NCBI RefSeq assembly: GCF_000006565.2
Contig: NC_031474.1
Location: 496,001 to 560,000, forward strand
Reading direction: 5' to 3'
Origin: Toxoplasma gondii ME49
Taxonomy: Eukaryota; Apicomplexa; Conoidasida; Eucoccidiorida; Sarcocystidae
Length of the DNA stretch: 64,000 nucleotides
Shown: in pieces, positions 23,026-34,057 of the stretch
Numbering within the stretch: position 1 is the stretch's first letter
Layout: every line of letters begins with the position of its first letter
Notes under the pieces: generated by a model
What the model saw: only the letters and a program-made list of their open reading frames with translations
The model's database searches: none
Told to the model about the DNA's origin: nothing
Translations under genes and position numbers: made by a program

Positions 23026-24964
23026 ATGGCTTTTTCTTTGCCTGGAATGGTGCTAGAGAGAGCGCTGTCCGTTACCAGAAGCCTGTTGAAAATGCTCACA
23101 AAGTTTCTGCTTCAAGAACCAGCGGCTGAACATGTTGAAGTTGACAAATCTGGCGTATACCTCTTTTGGGCGGCCGTTGGACTTGCAGCGTTTGGACTCG
23201 TCACGGTCGTGGGACAAATATTTATCAGGTGAAATCCATAAAGATGTGCATACAAACTACAGTCTGACATGAGCGTACACACCGCGTACTTCTCTATGTG
23301 GCCAACCCATGCAGAACCAAAATGAAGGAGCTAGCATCTCTCAAGCCTTTTGAAAAAGGGGTTAGAGGGATTCCTTGATATTCTCTCGACGGAAAGGCGC
23401 TTCTTTACCGGCATATGAGCGGGAGAGCCACGTATGCATACAGGCGTAGATACATGCGTGATAAGGCGATCGTTTCTCATTCCGTCAACTGTCACTTTGT
23501 ATGAAGGTCTCCTTGTCCTTGACTGTATCTGCAGAGCTCCATGGGGAAAGTTTCGAAACGATGCGAAGAGCCGAGTGTGGGGGCCTTCGGTTCCTTGCGC
23601 CGTGGCGTGGATGATTCAGGAGTGTCCATCGTTTTTCATACCGTTTTCCGTGCTGGTTGGAACAGAATGGCTTGCGGGTAAGCCACAAGACTGTTCTGTC
23701 AGAAATAAGTTATTCAGTATACACCCATTCTGGTATTGACTCGTCCGATTGATTCCCCCCCACGTAAAAAAGCCTTTATAGAAGCGTAGTATACAGAAAC
23801 ATCTGATCCGCGCGTGTGCCTGTTGTGTTTTTTGCGCCCATGCATCTTTAAATTTGAACTGAAATGTGTCTGCATGAACAAAAGGCTGCGTTTACCACCA
23901 CATTGCAAGTTTGATTGTAATTAATCTAGGAGATCGCGCCAGATGGACTAAATGCAATCTGAAACGCAATGCCTGTGGTAGCAGCTTGCGAAGGTAAGCG
24001 TTACTTCTTTCCTTTCCTCGTGCCTGGCATCCCAAAAATATATTCACGTGATGGACATTAGTCCTCTGTGATCATGCAGAGGTGCTAGCAGCGTTGTCTC
24101 GATCGAGTCTAATCCCTCTCATGTGAAATCTGTTCGTCAGGTCGCCCCATCAACAAAATCCTGCTAGTGCTGTTCACCACCCACTACGCCCACAGGTCGC
24201 TAGTTTACCCCGCTCGTCTCTACGTTCACACACGCTACCAAGAAAACCAGTCGATGCCGCTTGGAATTTCCGCAATGGCGGTCCTTTTCTGCACGTACAA
24301 CGGCATGATTCAAAGTTGGAGCGCGATATCTTTCGACTACTCCTCAGAAGTGCGCGGCGTACTCTATTTTTGTGGTGTCATTAAGAAGTGTGTGGGTATG
24401 CAGCTCGACCCGTTCCTAGCCCCTCGTGCTTCTGTTGATGATTGCTCAGCGGCACTTCGTCTTATATCCGGAGTTTGTGTCTTTCTATGGGGAATGTCAG
24501 TGAACATCCGTTCAGACTACATCCTGATGAAGTTGCGTGTCACTAGCGACCGTGTCTACCAGCGGCGAGCTTCCACTGCATTCTCCAGTAATCGTGGTCG
24601 GTCCATTGCCTCTCGTCGATCATCGGGCTTCGGGACCAGACGACGATCGTCTCGCCTTGCCTCCCGCCTCGACAGCGGCGACATGTTTCCTGAGATTACG
24701 CCGAATCCTGTACTCTCTGCTTCTGCTTACAGAATTCCTGAGGGTCTCTGGTTCAACTATGTATCGTGTGCAAATTACTTTGGCGAGATCTGTGAGTGGG
24801 CAGGTTACGCCATCGCATGCAACACGTACGTGGCACTGAGCTTCGCTGTTTTCACTTTATGCTTTCTCACGGGTCGTGGTGTTCAAGTGCATCGCTGGTA
24901 CTTGCAGCACTTCGAGGAAAGATACCCCTCTGGGAGGAAAGCGGTAATTCCGTTCATTGTGTAA
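23026..24964 (+). CDS. Steroid 5-alpha-reductase family enzyme (SRD5A/DET2-like)
   Basis: Members of this ER membrane family reduce a delta-4,5 double bond of steroids, or of related lipids, with NADPH. Exons: 23026-23228, 23535-23677 and 24141-24964. The phases close at 389 residues. Exon 1 has a membrane helix. Exon 2 has the family segment with a VP...AW.IQE.PSF pattern. Exon 3 carries the catalytic C-terminal domain: THYAHR (129-134), FCTYNG, NIRSDY, YRIPEG (312-317), NYFGEICEW (327-335) and the family-typical IPF end. The NYFGEI.EW motif fits SRD5A1/2 and plant DET2 rather than SRD5A3 polyprenol reductases. The protein is longer than the usual 260 residues because of an N-terminal part and a Ser/Arg-rich insertion of about 55 residues just before YRIPEG. 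The true substrate is unknown. Confidence 0.88.
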
Positions 24965-26243
24965 TTTCGAAAGTGTTGCCGGACACCCTAGTTTTACAAA
25001 AAGGAACCGTTCCACGGTGCACGACTGACGCTAACAATAATCGTGAGACGGCGGAACTCCTTTTTCCCGCAACACATCACGTTATATACTTTTTACGCAC
25101 TGCGGGTGTGGGGGTACCGTCGTCCCGGATTCACACTTATATCTGGCTTTAACCTTCCTCGAAACTTACGAATTTTTATAATTATTTCTGATTTGGAGGC
25201 GTCTCTGCAACAGTGTCTCTTGTAGTGCCACTACAAAAAACTCCACCTGAAAAAGTATCTTTGCCGTGTGGAGACAACCACAGCTGCCTTTCTGCTTTTC
25301 AGACGACTGTTAACAGCAGAATTAAAGACATAGTCCTGTCCGAAACACGAAATCAACTGCTTACAAATGGTCAACACGGTCACAGCTGTTACGTTCGACA
25401 GCAAAGATGCACCTGAAATGGAACATCGGAAAGAGGAACGATTCAGAAGTCACTATGGTATGCTGCATTCTTATTCGCACGCGAAAGCGCCACTACCTGA
25501 TATTACCGACTGGAATCGTGTTCCACGGACGTTTCCTTTTGAGACGGCAACCAGAACCTTTTCACATCAACAACCGAAGAGGATGATCTTGTCGGGCGGT
25601 TTAACTAATACAACGGCGTTTTCCACGTACCAAACATTACCGTAGAATACAGAGGACATATGAAACCCCTGTGAATCACCCCCGTGTGTGGTCAGTCCCG
25701 TTCGCGGCATGCAGCCACTTAGACGCTTCTAGGATTAACGTCTTTCAGTGGACGTTATCGCCGGGGAATAAAAGTCGAACAGGAAGGTCGACAGAAATGC
25801 AGTACTTTACACGGCCCCTTCTAGCTATGCGCAGTGAAGTTCGCCTATAGAAATGTGTGCATGCACAGACGTACGCATATGGATGAGCATAGTCACATGC
25901 AACAGGGGAAGCATCTCGAAAAGAGAAACGCCGCTGAAACCGTCCTTCTTCCAAGCGCTCCAGAAGGTGCGCAACAAGCAAGACTGCGCATACGGGAAGC
26001 TGTAAACCAGCCAGCTCCACGTATTCGCCAAATTTCTTCTGTGGAAAAAAGCACGTGAGGAAACATGACGCTGCTGAGTAAGCTCCTTTGACTTTCCATG
26101 ACTCACGAAGAGACGCTGGCATCGCGTTATGAACAACTCAATCCGACGTCGGAGACGTGCACTGGGTTTTACGGCTCTTCAGTTTTTCGAGGGTCTGATG
26201 AATTTGAAGCCTGTTCTAACTGTGGTCACCGGCTCCTTGCCGG
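24965..26243. other. Convergent 3' regions of SRD5A-like and hydrolase genes
   Basis: The two genes point toward each other across 1.28 kb, so both 3' untranslated regions fall here. A 93-codon open frame (25367-25645, +) starts with ATG but has no recognisable similarity. I see nothing else supported. Confidence 0.6.
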
Positions 26244-29141
26244 TCACGAGAGGCTTGCAACGTCCGCGTTTTGGAACAGCGATAGATCTACAGACTTGAC
26301 TCCCGCCTGGCTCATCTTGGTAACGGCTTCGCGTCCACGTTCAAAAACTTCATCGACCCATCGCCTGACAGAAGCAGAGAACAACGGGTCAAAATCCCCC
26401 AAAACATAGCCGATAAGTGTTCCTTGCCGAAATCGGAGAAAGCGGAATGCCGTTCGGGTCTCTGGAGGACTGAGATGCGCATAGAGCGAGCAGCATGTGA
26501 CCACATATTTTCATCGGCAGGACACAAGCATCACGTCGACCAACCAGTGAAGAGGCACCGAATGAGACAAATAAAATAAGGGGGAGACAGGTGGAAAGAA
26601 GGAGAGACTAGGATTCAAGCGGACAGACACGAACCAAGTTGATAAGATTACGCATGTGAACTCCGAGGGACGGACGAAGGTGAGTGTGGAGACCCAAACG
26701 TACGTAGAAGAGAAAAATCTGACCTACACGAGTACAATGAAGAAGGCAGCATCAAGCAATCATGCTGATACAACGTTAACAACATCACCTGTTGTATTTG
26801 TATTCAGAGTAGATGAATTAAAATCTCATACGTGAAACGCACCTCTCTCGGAAGAAAACCACACCAGGAGACATGCGGCTTACACCAACATCGTCAATTC
26901 TCTAGGCACACGTCCTGGCATGTGTGTACTGCCTCTCCACCAACGGTACTTTATGTGGACACAATCCGAGTGGAGTGCGGGGTGAGACCCTTCCTACTCT
27001 GACAGCTGCACAATTACGTATCTCGAAGGCGAGAGAAAATTACCTGAAATCAGCTGCAGTTAGACTTGACAGCTTGTGGCCGTCATCCACAACCTCCAGC
27101 CTGCACCTGCCTACTTCGGAGGTTTCGATGAGGCGAATCGAATCGTCTAGAGGAATTTCGCTGTCAACGCTTCCGTGGACGATGATGACGTATGGGTAGT
27201 CCGCAATGGATGCTAGAGGCTTCAAATGCATGTAGCGGTAGTACTGGTCAAGCGCTGGACTGAGGAGTAACTGGACATGAACACAACCAGAAAACACAGC
27301 TCAGTTGGCGAGACGGAAATTCATTCTGTACGTGGCCCAAAGTCTCATCGACGGAAATCTTATACGTGCAGACATGCGTCGTCAAAGTGTGCACCTAGGC
27401 AGCAACAAAACGAATTCGCATGCGCATTAATGAACGCATGGGCCCCCGTCCTCAACACCATACGGGCTAGGGAAAGCAGACCAAAAATGCTTCGCAGAGA
27501 TAGAACTTGACAGACGTAGAGGATCGAAATATTGTCCTTGCAACGACAAAATGGGTCTTATTTTGAACACTTTGCAACGTGCTTGAATCGCAGTTACAAC
27601 GGTGCATACTTAAGGTGACACATGCGTATACTCGTGCACGGATAAGCATATGCATGCGCCCGTGTACCGCCGCCGAAAGAAACGCCTACAAGGGGTGTCA
27701 TTCGTGAAGGCGGACTCGCCAAAACTTACAACAGGCAGTTTGGGAATGTCCATTTGAAGGCACACAACGGCTCCGAGAGAAGACGCCACAATGACGTTCG
27801 GCTTCGACTCCTTGAAGGCCTCTTCAGCGGATGTAACTGCTTGCTTGACCATGAGGCTTGTAACTGCCCGTCCGGCCAGGGAGAAGACAATCCCGCTTAC
27901 AACGAGCTGTAGAGAAATAAAAAGGTCCAACTGACTTGACGAAGCATGCTCTGCATTGTTAGGGGGCATCCCTGAAGAAAGAACCTCTCTACGGTGTTGA
28001 TGGGGCCAGAGGCTGTGCATTTTCGATCGTCTCATATCAGACAAGGGCTATGCTACCAACGCCAAGACTATCCGATAGTGCACACGCAAAGAACGAGACA
28101 AATTTCGTGAACATACGCATTTAAAAATGTACAAGCGCATATGTATATAGTTATACACAGAGACGGATGCAAAGAAACACACACGCCGGCAACTGCATAT
28201 GGCATGTTCCGGCAGGAGGGCTCCCGCCGAAGCATGACGATGTTCCCACACCGACAAAATGGTTCTTTCGGAGTCCTCGACGCGAAATCCGAAACTGTTT
28301 TCGCTCAGATACAAACGACGGAAGACGACGGCACGACGAAACGCCTGTTTTAGTGCTAAAAGGGAACTCACCGTTGCTACCAGCGAGAGAATCCCAGTCA
28401 TCATGCTGTTATTGACAAATGCCGTCACAACAGCTCCAATCAGAACGAGCAAAAGGACGCCAAAACAAATACCGAACCACGTCATGATCCGCTTGGACTT
28501 GAACTTTGGAATGATAAGATTTTCCTTCCCGACGCATTCCTCCAGCATATGTTGGATGTTCGGGTCAGGAAAGGCCCTCAGCCTGGACGCATGAGTCAAG
28601 AAATAGGACTAGCGGGGTAAGGAAAAACTTCAGGCAGGCTGCAAGTAGGTACACACCACTCACCATGCTGCGGTCCACTGCATGAGAAACAGAAAGACAA
28701 AACGTAGATGAAATGTATATATATATATATATATGAAAGCATGCATTCGCGTATGTGGAAGGGAAATACGGAGTGGTTGCCCTATAGACACTTGCCCGTG
28801 TATTTTTCATTGCGACCATCTGTATGCATGTTGGGTGAAGCACCGCAAAGGACGAACGCAGTGAACCGTCACTTGTACCCACTGATGCCCTACGAAGATC
28901 GCCGAATCAGATATGAGTACACATTCGCAGAGTCCCACTGCTCTCTGAGTGACCATAGAATAGTGTAGGAACTCCTAGAAAAAAAGACCTACTCATGCAG
29001 GTACATAACTCGCATTGGGAGGTTGCGACCTTCTTCGGCTCCGCCTGCGGCCGGCTTCTTGTCGGTGAGGTGGTCCGTCTGCAGGCTCCCAGCACTGGTG
29101 GTGTTTGTCCCGCTAGGGGACCGTTCGGGTGGCGTTGCCAT
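26244..29141 (-). CDS. Membrane-inserted alpha/beta-hydrolase-like protein, complete triad
   Basis: Exons: 29141-28993, 28582-28372, 27906-27730, 27270-27044 and 26364-26244. All phases close at 294 residues. The first strand and loop read MRVMYLHE, like the YLHG opening of YqiA-type esterases. Candidate catalytic residues are Ser163 in the nucleophile elbow ASSLG (a GxSxG variant with Ala first), Asp215 in HGSVD, and His244 in DDGHK. Between the opening strand and the elbow, exons 2-3 insert about two hydrophobic helices (around residues 83-135), so the protein is probably anchored in a membrane. An N-terminal region of about 40 residues rich in Pro, Thr and Gly is absent from its paralogue at 32076. 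An in-frame stop lies just upstream of the ATG. It is likely a serine hydrolase; the substrate is unknown. Confidence 0.8.
28714..28735. repeat. (TA)n microsatellite
   Basis: A short TA run lies in the first intron of the minus-strand hydrolase gene. Confidence 0.9.
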
Positions 29142-32075
29142 TGCTGTTCTACGTCAATCACGTTTCTGGAAAAAACGACAAACGTTGTTTCTTCCAAAGA
29201 GGCTCAGGGAGCAAGCTGAAGCGGAGAATAATGACCCATGAAAAGTCTGCGTCGTGTGGCGGGCCGTTGTCTTTGACGATGATGTACAGACCCTGGAAAA
29301 ATCGAGGGCCGGTCGCGTTCCACTTGATGCAGCGTATACCGAGGGAAAACGGACAGATTTCTTTCCTTGCTGAACTACGTTTGCCGAAACGCACTAGAAG
29401 AGCCGAATATACGTTCGTGGGCCTATTCCCTGGTGGGTCTCTCCTTAGTGGCTTCCCCCTGGCTTCCCCTCTCATTCACTGTCGAGTCCTCGCTTCCCTT
29501 TCCTGTGTCAACGTCGTTAAAAATCCGAGCTCGCCACACATGCGTGCCACACAGCTGACGGGGTACACTCAGTGTGACCTCGCGAGTTGTCCCCGGTGCA
29601 GCAGAAAAAAAGTTGCGCACCATAATACAAGGTCTCCGTCATTTGCAAAAAGTGGCCTCTTTCTGTTATGGTCGCGGCACAGCTCTTTTTTTGTCCGGGA
29701 AGCGATGCGGCTTGCACAGAGCCTGTCGTTGCGAAGGAGGGGCTCCACAAATGTCGGAGGGATGAAAACACGGCAGGAGATGGTGAGAAAACTGTGTACT
29801 AGAAAGAACTGTATGGGAGAGATGGAAGATGAGCAGACGCGCGCCTAACTAGGCCCTGGGCTCGAACGTCAAGCACGGGGTCGGAAAAAACGTCGTGTTC
29901 GTGCCAGTCTTCTTGGGGAGCCGTCGCGTCTCCGCTTTAGCGGGCAGACTCTGCGTAGAGGCTTATTGTCTCTCCCGTGGTCGCCTCGCGAACTTTTTCT
30001 CCTCGCTTACCCTGCGTCTTCTTCTCTGGAATTTCATAGAGATGAAGCGATGACAAACAAGATAAAGTCCGGCAAGATGTAATGGCGCGGCCTGCACGTT
30101 TTCGATTCAAGTTCAAGCTGTTGGGCTAGGGCTAGCGCGGCTGAGAAAACTGGGCTAGCTTATCCGGTCAGTTTTTTTTTTGCATGTCAGCTGGCCAGTT
30201 TCTGCCTTCTTTTCTCGACTTATTACCAAACCGTACGACTTGTATGCGAGATCTCTCCTTTCTGCACGCAGGGGGAACAAAGGTCTCGGATATTCGCGTC
30301 AAGAAAGTGCGCGCGCAACGGGAGATGGTGGGCCGGCACAACGCGCCCTTTCCTCGACCTCCTCTGCGGCGGAGGCGGGTAGGGTGGCCGCCCATACCGA
30401 CCCTCTTTGCGCTGCTGCTGACGCAGACTGCGAAGCGTTTCAATGTGCGCGCGTCGACAGGAGCAGACAGGCACTCTCCCCCCTGAGAGGGGCGGTCGGG
30501 TGTATGTACAGCCTAGCTGTCACATGCAGACTCACAGCATCATCGAGGAAGTCGAGGTTCGCGGTGTGGCTTGGCTCTGGACTTCCCAGGGGAGGTTGTC
30601 GAGAGACGTCTAACTCGGGTTTTTGCTGTACTAACTGTCTGTCTTCCCCAAGAGTTTAGGCGCTAGTGGGAGCGAGAGGAGATCCATTCAGACAACGTTT
30701 CTAGGCCTAAGTTTTCTCTCTGGAGAAGGCGGGTGGCTGGATCCTGCCCTTGGCCGTGCCTGCTTCCCGAGAACTGGTTGTCCCCGGCTCGCTCGGTCCG
30801 TCCGTGTCCATCGGAATTGTCGATTTTCGGTAGATTAGAACTTGCGCAGTTCCGTTTTTTTGCGTGAAGAGACGCGGCAGCTCCTGACTTCGCGAGCAGA
30901 TCTGACCGGTTTCAGTGGAATGTGCCGAGATTTTGATATTGCCAGCGCGCGAACCTCGGTATCTCGCTCCCCCCCGACACTCTCGTAGGGGCTGTGGCTG
31001 TCACAAACCCAAGCAGGTCGCCGAGCTGGAGGCCTGTGCCCAAGGGTTTTCAAGTTAGAACATGTAATTGGTTTCGAATGCTTATTGCGGATTGTAATAC
31101 CGGAGGAGTTACAGGCCTCTTTTTTCAATACATCGGGTCGTCTTTTTTAAGAGACTGACTGTGTCCGAACGGTCCAGCTTCGGTCTTGACCTGTCTTTGT
31201 GGCGGGTGAGCAAACTGAAGAAAGCAAATTACGCAAGTCTTTGTTTTGTTTAGTCTGTGGAGATCTCGTGTAGCATTGTGGACAGCGTGTGCCAGCAGTG
31301 GGTGTAAACGACGAGAATGATTTAAGCCACGGTATGTCTAGCGGTCTCTCGCCGGAGCCACCAGCGGGCGCGCCCTCCAGATGGAGGACTTCTTCCATTT
31401 AAAAAAAGGCTGTTAACTACCGTTTGTGACGTTAGTGTTTTTCCGAGGTTCAGAATCTCAGATGCAGCATCGGAGCCAAGCATGATATAGACCTGCTATA
31501 ACGCGTATAACGGTGATAACCGCATGCCACACGCCAGGGCCCGGCGGTGGTGGGCATGAACAGTACTAGATTACGTCACAGAATACGCAGGCATCTCCAT
31601 CACAGTGGTGTAGAACAGATTTGTGCAGAACTGAGTTGTAGACCGTTTGGGGCGGTTGAAGACATGTGTAGGTTTCACAGACTGGTCTAAACTCGCAGTT
31701 CCGTAGGTTGCGGAAACAAGCCAGAAGCGCCCGTTAGGGGGAGATGAGGTGAACAAGGCGGGGGAGGATAGATGCACGTGGAGCCTTTTCATTAAGAAGC
31801 AGCCGCATGTGTGAATGGGAAGACGTGCTGATTGTCGCAAGGACGGGTAAATGTGTTGTGTTTTGGCAGATTCACAGTCACCTTGCAGGGTTCAGTCGCC
31901 AAGGTCCGGGCACTGTGAGGACGGTTAAGGCATTCTGCCCATAATGAAGGTGCAACGCGTGCGTTCTTCTCTTTATCAGATTCACAGTCAGACCGAACAC
32001 TACAGAATTCCGTTGCCTGGGTGATGACATTCAGCAGGAAACAGGAGACTCTCGCACAGACTGCACTTTTCCACT
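29142..32075. promoter_or_regulatory. Shared divergent upstream region of the hydrolase pair
   Basis: These 2.9 kb separate the two head-to-head hydrolase paralogues and must contain both promoters. Part of it (30300-30640) is GC-rich, with a possible small hairpin around 30358-30380 (cctcc...ggagg). The open frames are short and unrecognised. I saw no residual copy of a third hydrolase gene. Confidence 0.5.
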
Positions 32076-34057
32076 ATGCCGCCGCGAATCCTGTATCTCC
32101 ACGGCCTGGAGGGCGGCCGTGGGTCGGAGAAAGAGAAGATGCTGGAGAAGGTTTTTGGAAAGCAAGATGTGAAGGCTGTCAATCTCAAGACGCGCCAGAC
32201 GATCATGCTATTTACTGGGCTGTTCACCCTCTTGGCCGTCTTATTTATTTGTGGCTTTGTGTAAGTCGAGTATGTCTTGGGCACAAACATAAATGCAGAT
32301 CTTAGACCAGCACAGCGCGCACCATCCTCAGACGTGCGAGGAAACACGTGGGAACTCATTCAGCTGCTCCGTGCAAACGGCTACGGTAGTCCACCGGTAT
32401 ACTGGAATCGCATTGAATGCAAGGTGAGGCATGGCCGTCAGTATGGAGACGCGACTGGGGCCATGAAGGGTAGTACAAACCGTCACATTTCGTTCTGTCT
32501 GTTTTGATGTCTTGTCTTCTGCAGGGCCTGTTTCGTGTTACTCAAGTGGTACATCGGTCTTTTGGTAACACTCCTAGGCGTAAGGCAATCGCAACTGCGA
32601 GGGGCATGAAACGGATGTTTACACGTTTGGGGACATTTGCCTGTACCTATGTAACCTTCTCCATAAGCAAGTAAATACGGAGAGGAAGAGAGGATGTTCT
32701 ATGCAAGCGCTTTTTATCGTCAGCTCCAGACGTTTCGCAGTTCGTGTTCTTTGTGGATTTGTGATTGGAATTGTTGTTTGCCTACTAAACGATGCTTGCC
32801 ACGAGCTGATAATGAACCGGGAGGGTGAAGTGCAGCCAGGGCGTGTGAGTTCAACATAAATTTCAATGCCAGTGCATGGTGTGTCACTTTCGTTCATCTT
32901 CATCTCGGCTTTTGCAGATCCTCGTGCTGGCTGGAGGTTACTGGGTTGCCGGCAGGGTCGTCACTCAGTATATGGTGAAGCAGGCAAAACGGCTGGCAGA
33001 GAAGAAGTTCAAAGAATTCAGGCCGAATGTGATAGTTGCCGAGACATTTGGAGCGGTCGTCGCTTTGAACATGAATGTCCCTAAAGTGGCGATGGTGAGT
33101 GGAGGAATCAGATCCGTCAAGCAGCATGAAAGATCCTTTGTCCGAGCAATAGTTGGCATGTGTTGGAGAACAAACGGTGGGCTTCAGATTTGAATCAGCA
33201 GTAGATTGGATCTCGTTGACACACTTTTGTGATTCGGGTTCTGTATGTCCAAGGATTGACGTGTTACAAATGCAGAGACCTTTGCTTCTTTGTTGACGGG
33301 TGTGCCTTCCCCGAGAACTCGAGCGTAAGTCTCCGTTCTGCTGTTACCTGCAGTAAGTTATTTCTGTGAAATTTTGACGCCTTTGCATGCAGATTTTGCT
33401 ATCTCCAGCGCAGGACCAGTACACTCGGTTCATGAAGATGAGCACGTACTGGGGAATCGGTGCATATCCATACGTCATGGTTGTCCACGGATCCCACGAC
33501 AAAACCATTCCCCTTGATGACTCCGTTCGCCTTATCGAGACCAGCGAAGTGGGCCGATGCAGACTGGAAGTTGTTGGTACGTTTTTCTGATTCGCTGTTA
33601 GCATATTCGACGCACTCACACTCTCCCTTCGCAGTAGGAACGCGAGACGCTGAGAGACGTGGACTGTATTTTGTCACCGAAACCAGAAAGCCCTAGCGAT
33701 CCATCTCAGCCGAGAAACAACAGCCGCGTCCACGTCATGGACGTATAATTCTTCATGCGACTCTTAAGCATGTTCGTGTGTGGGGATCTGAAACGGTGAC
33801 ACGACATTCTGTGCGTTGAGAGTAATTGTTTGGTTTTCTGCTGTTGTGGATGGATTGTGTATTGTGCAGATGACAATCATGCACTGAAGGGTGTAACAGA
33901 GGAAGACCTTCAGAACTGGGTGAAAGAAGTTTACACAATCGGGAAGCAGCAAGCTAAAAAGATGGCCGCAGCTGGTGACAAGCAGGTGGATCTTTCCCTC
34001 TTCGGCGACGATGATGATGATGTCAAAACATCTGCTGGAACATCTGATGCAGTTTAA
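32076..34057 (+). CDS. Membrane-inserted alpha/beta-hydrolase-like protein, Thr at nucleophile
   Basis: This is a paralogue of the gene at 26244-29141. Exons: 32076-32260, 32525-32564 (40 nt), 32918-33094, 33393-33576 and 33870-34057. The phases close at 257 residues. It opens with RILYLHGLEGG, a better family match than its partner. Hydrophobic helices encoded across exons 1-3 (about residues 44-90) again interrupt the hydrolase fold. The elbow reads AETFG, so the nucleophile position is Thr118 instead of Ser. Asp170 (HGSHD) and His199 (DDNHA) are kept. The C-terminus ends in an acidic run of Asp. Exon 3 is 177 nt in both paralogues. It may be a pseudo-enzyme or use Thr; the sequence alone cannot tell. 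Confidence 0.8.

Noticed and set aside
24361..24451. Possible short intron within exon 3 of the SRD5A-like gene
   Set aside because: A weak GT and a tgctcag acceptor frame a stretch between FCTYNG and NIRSD, but the frame is open throughout and the donor is poor. I left it as coding.
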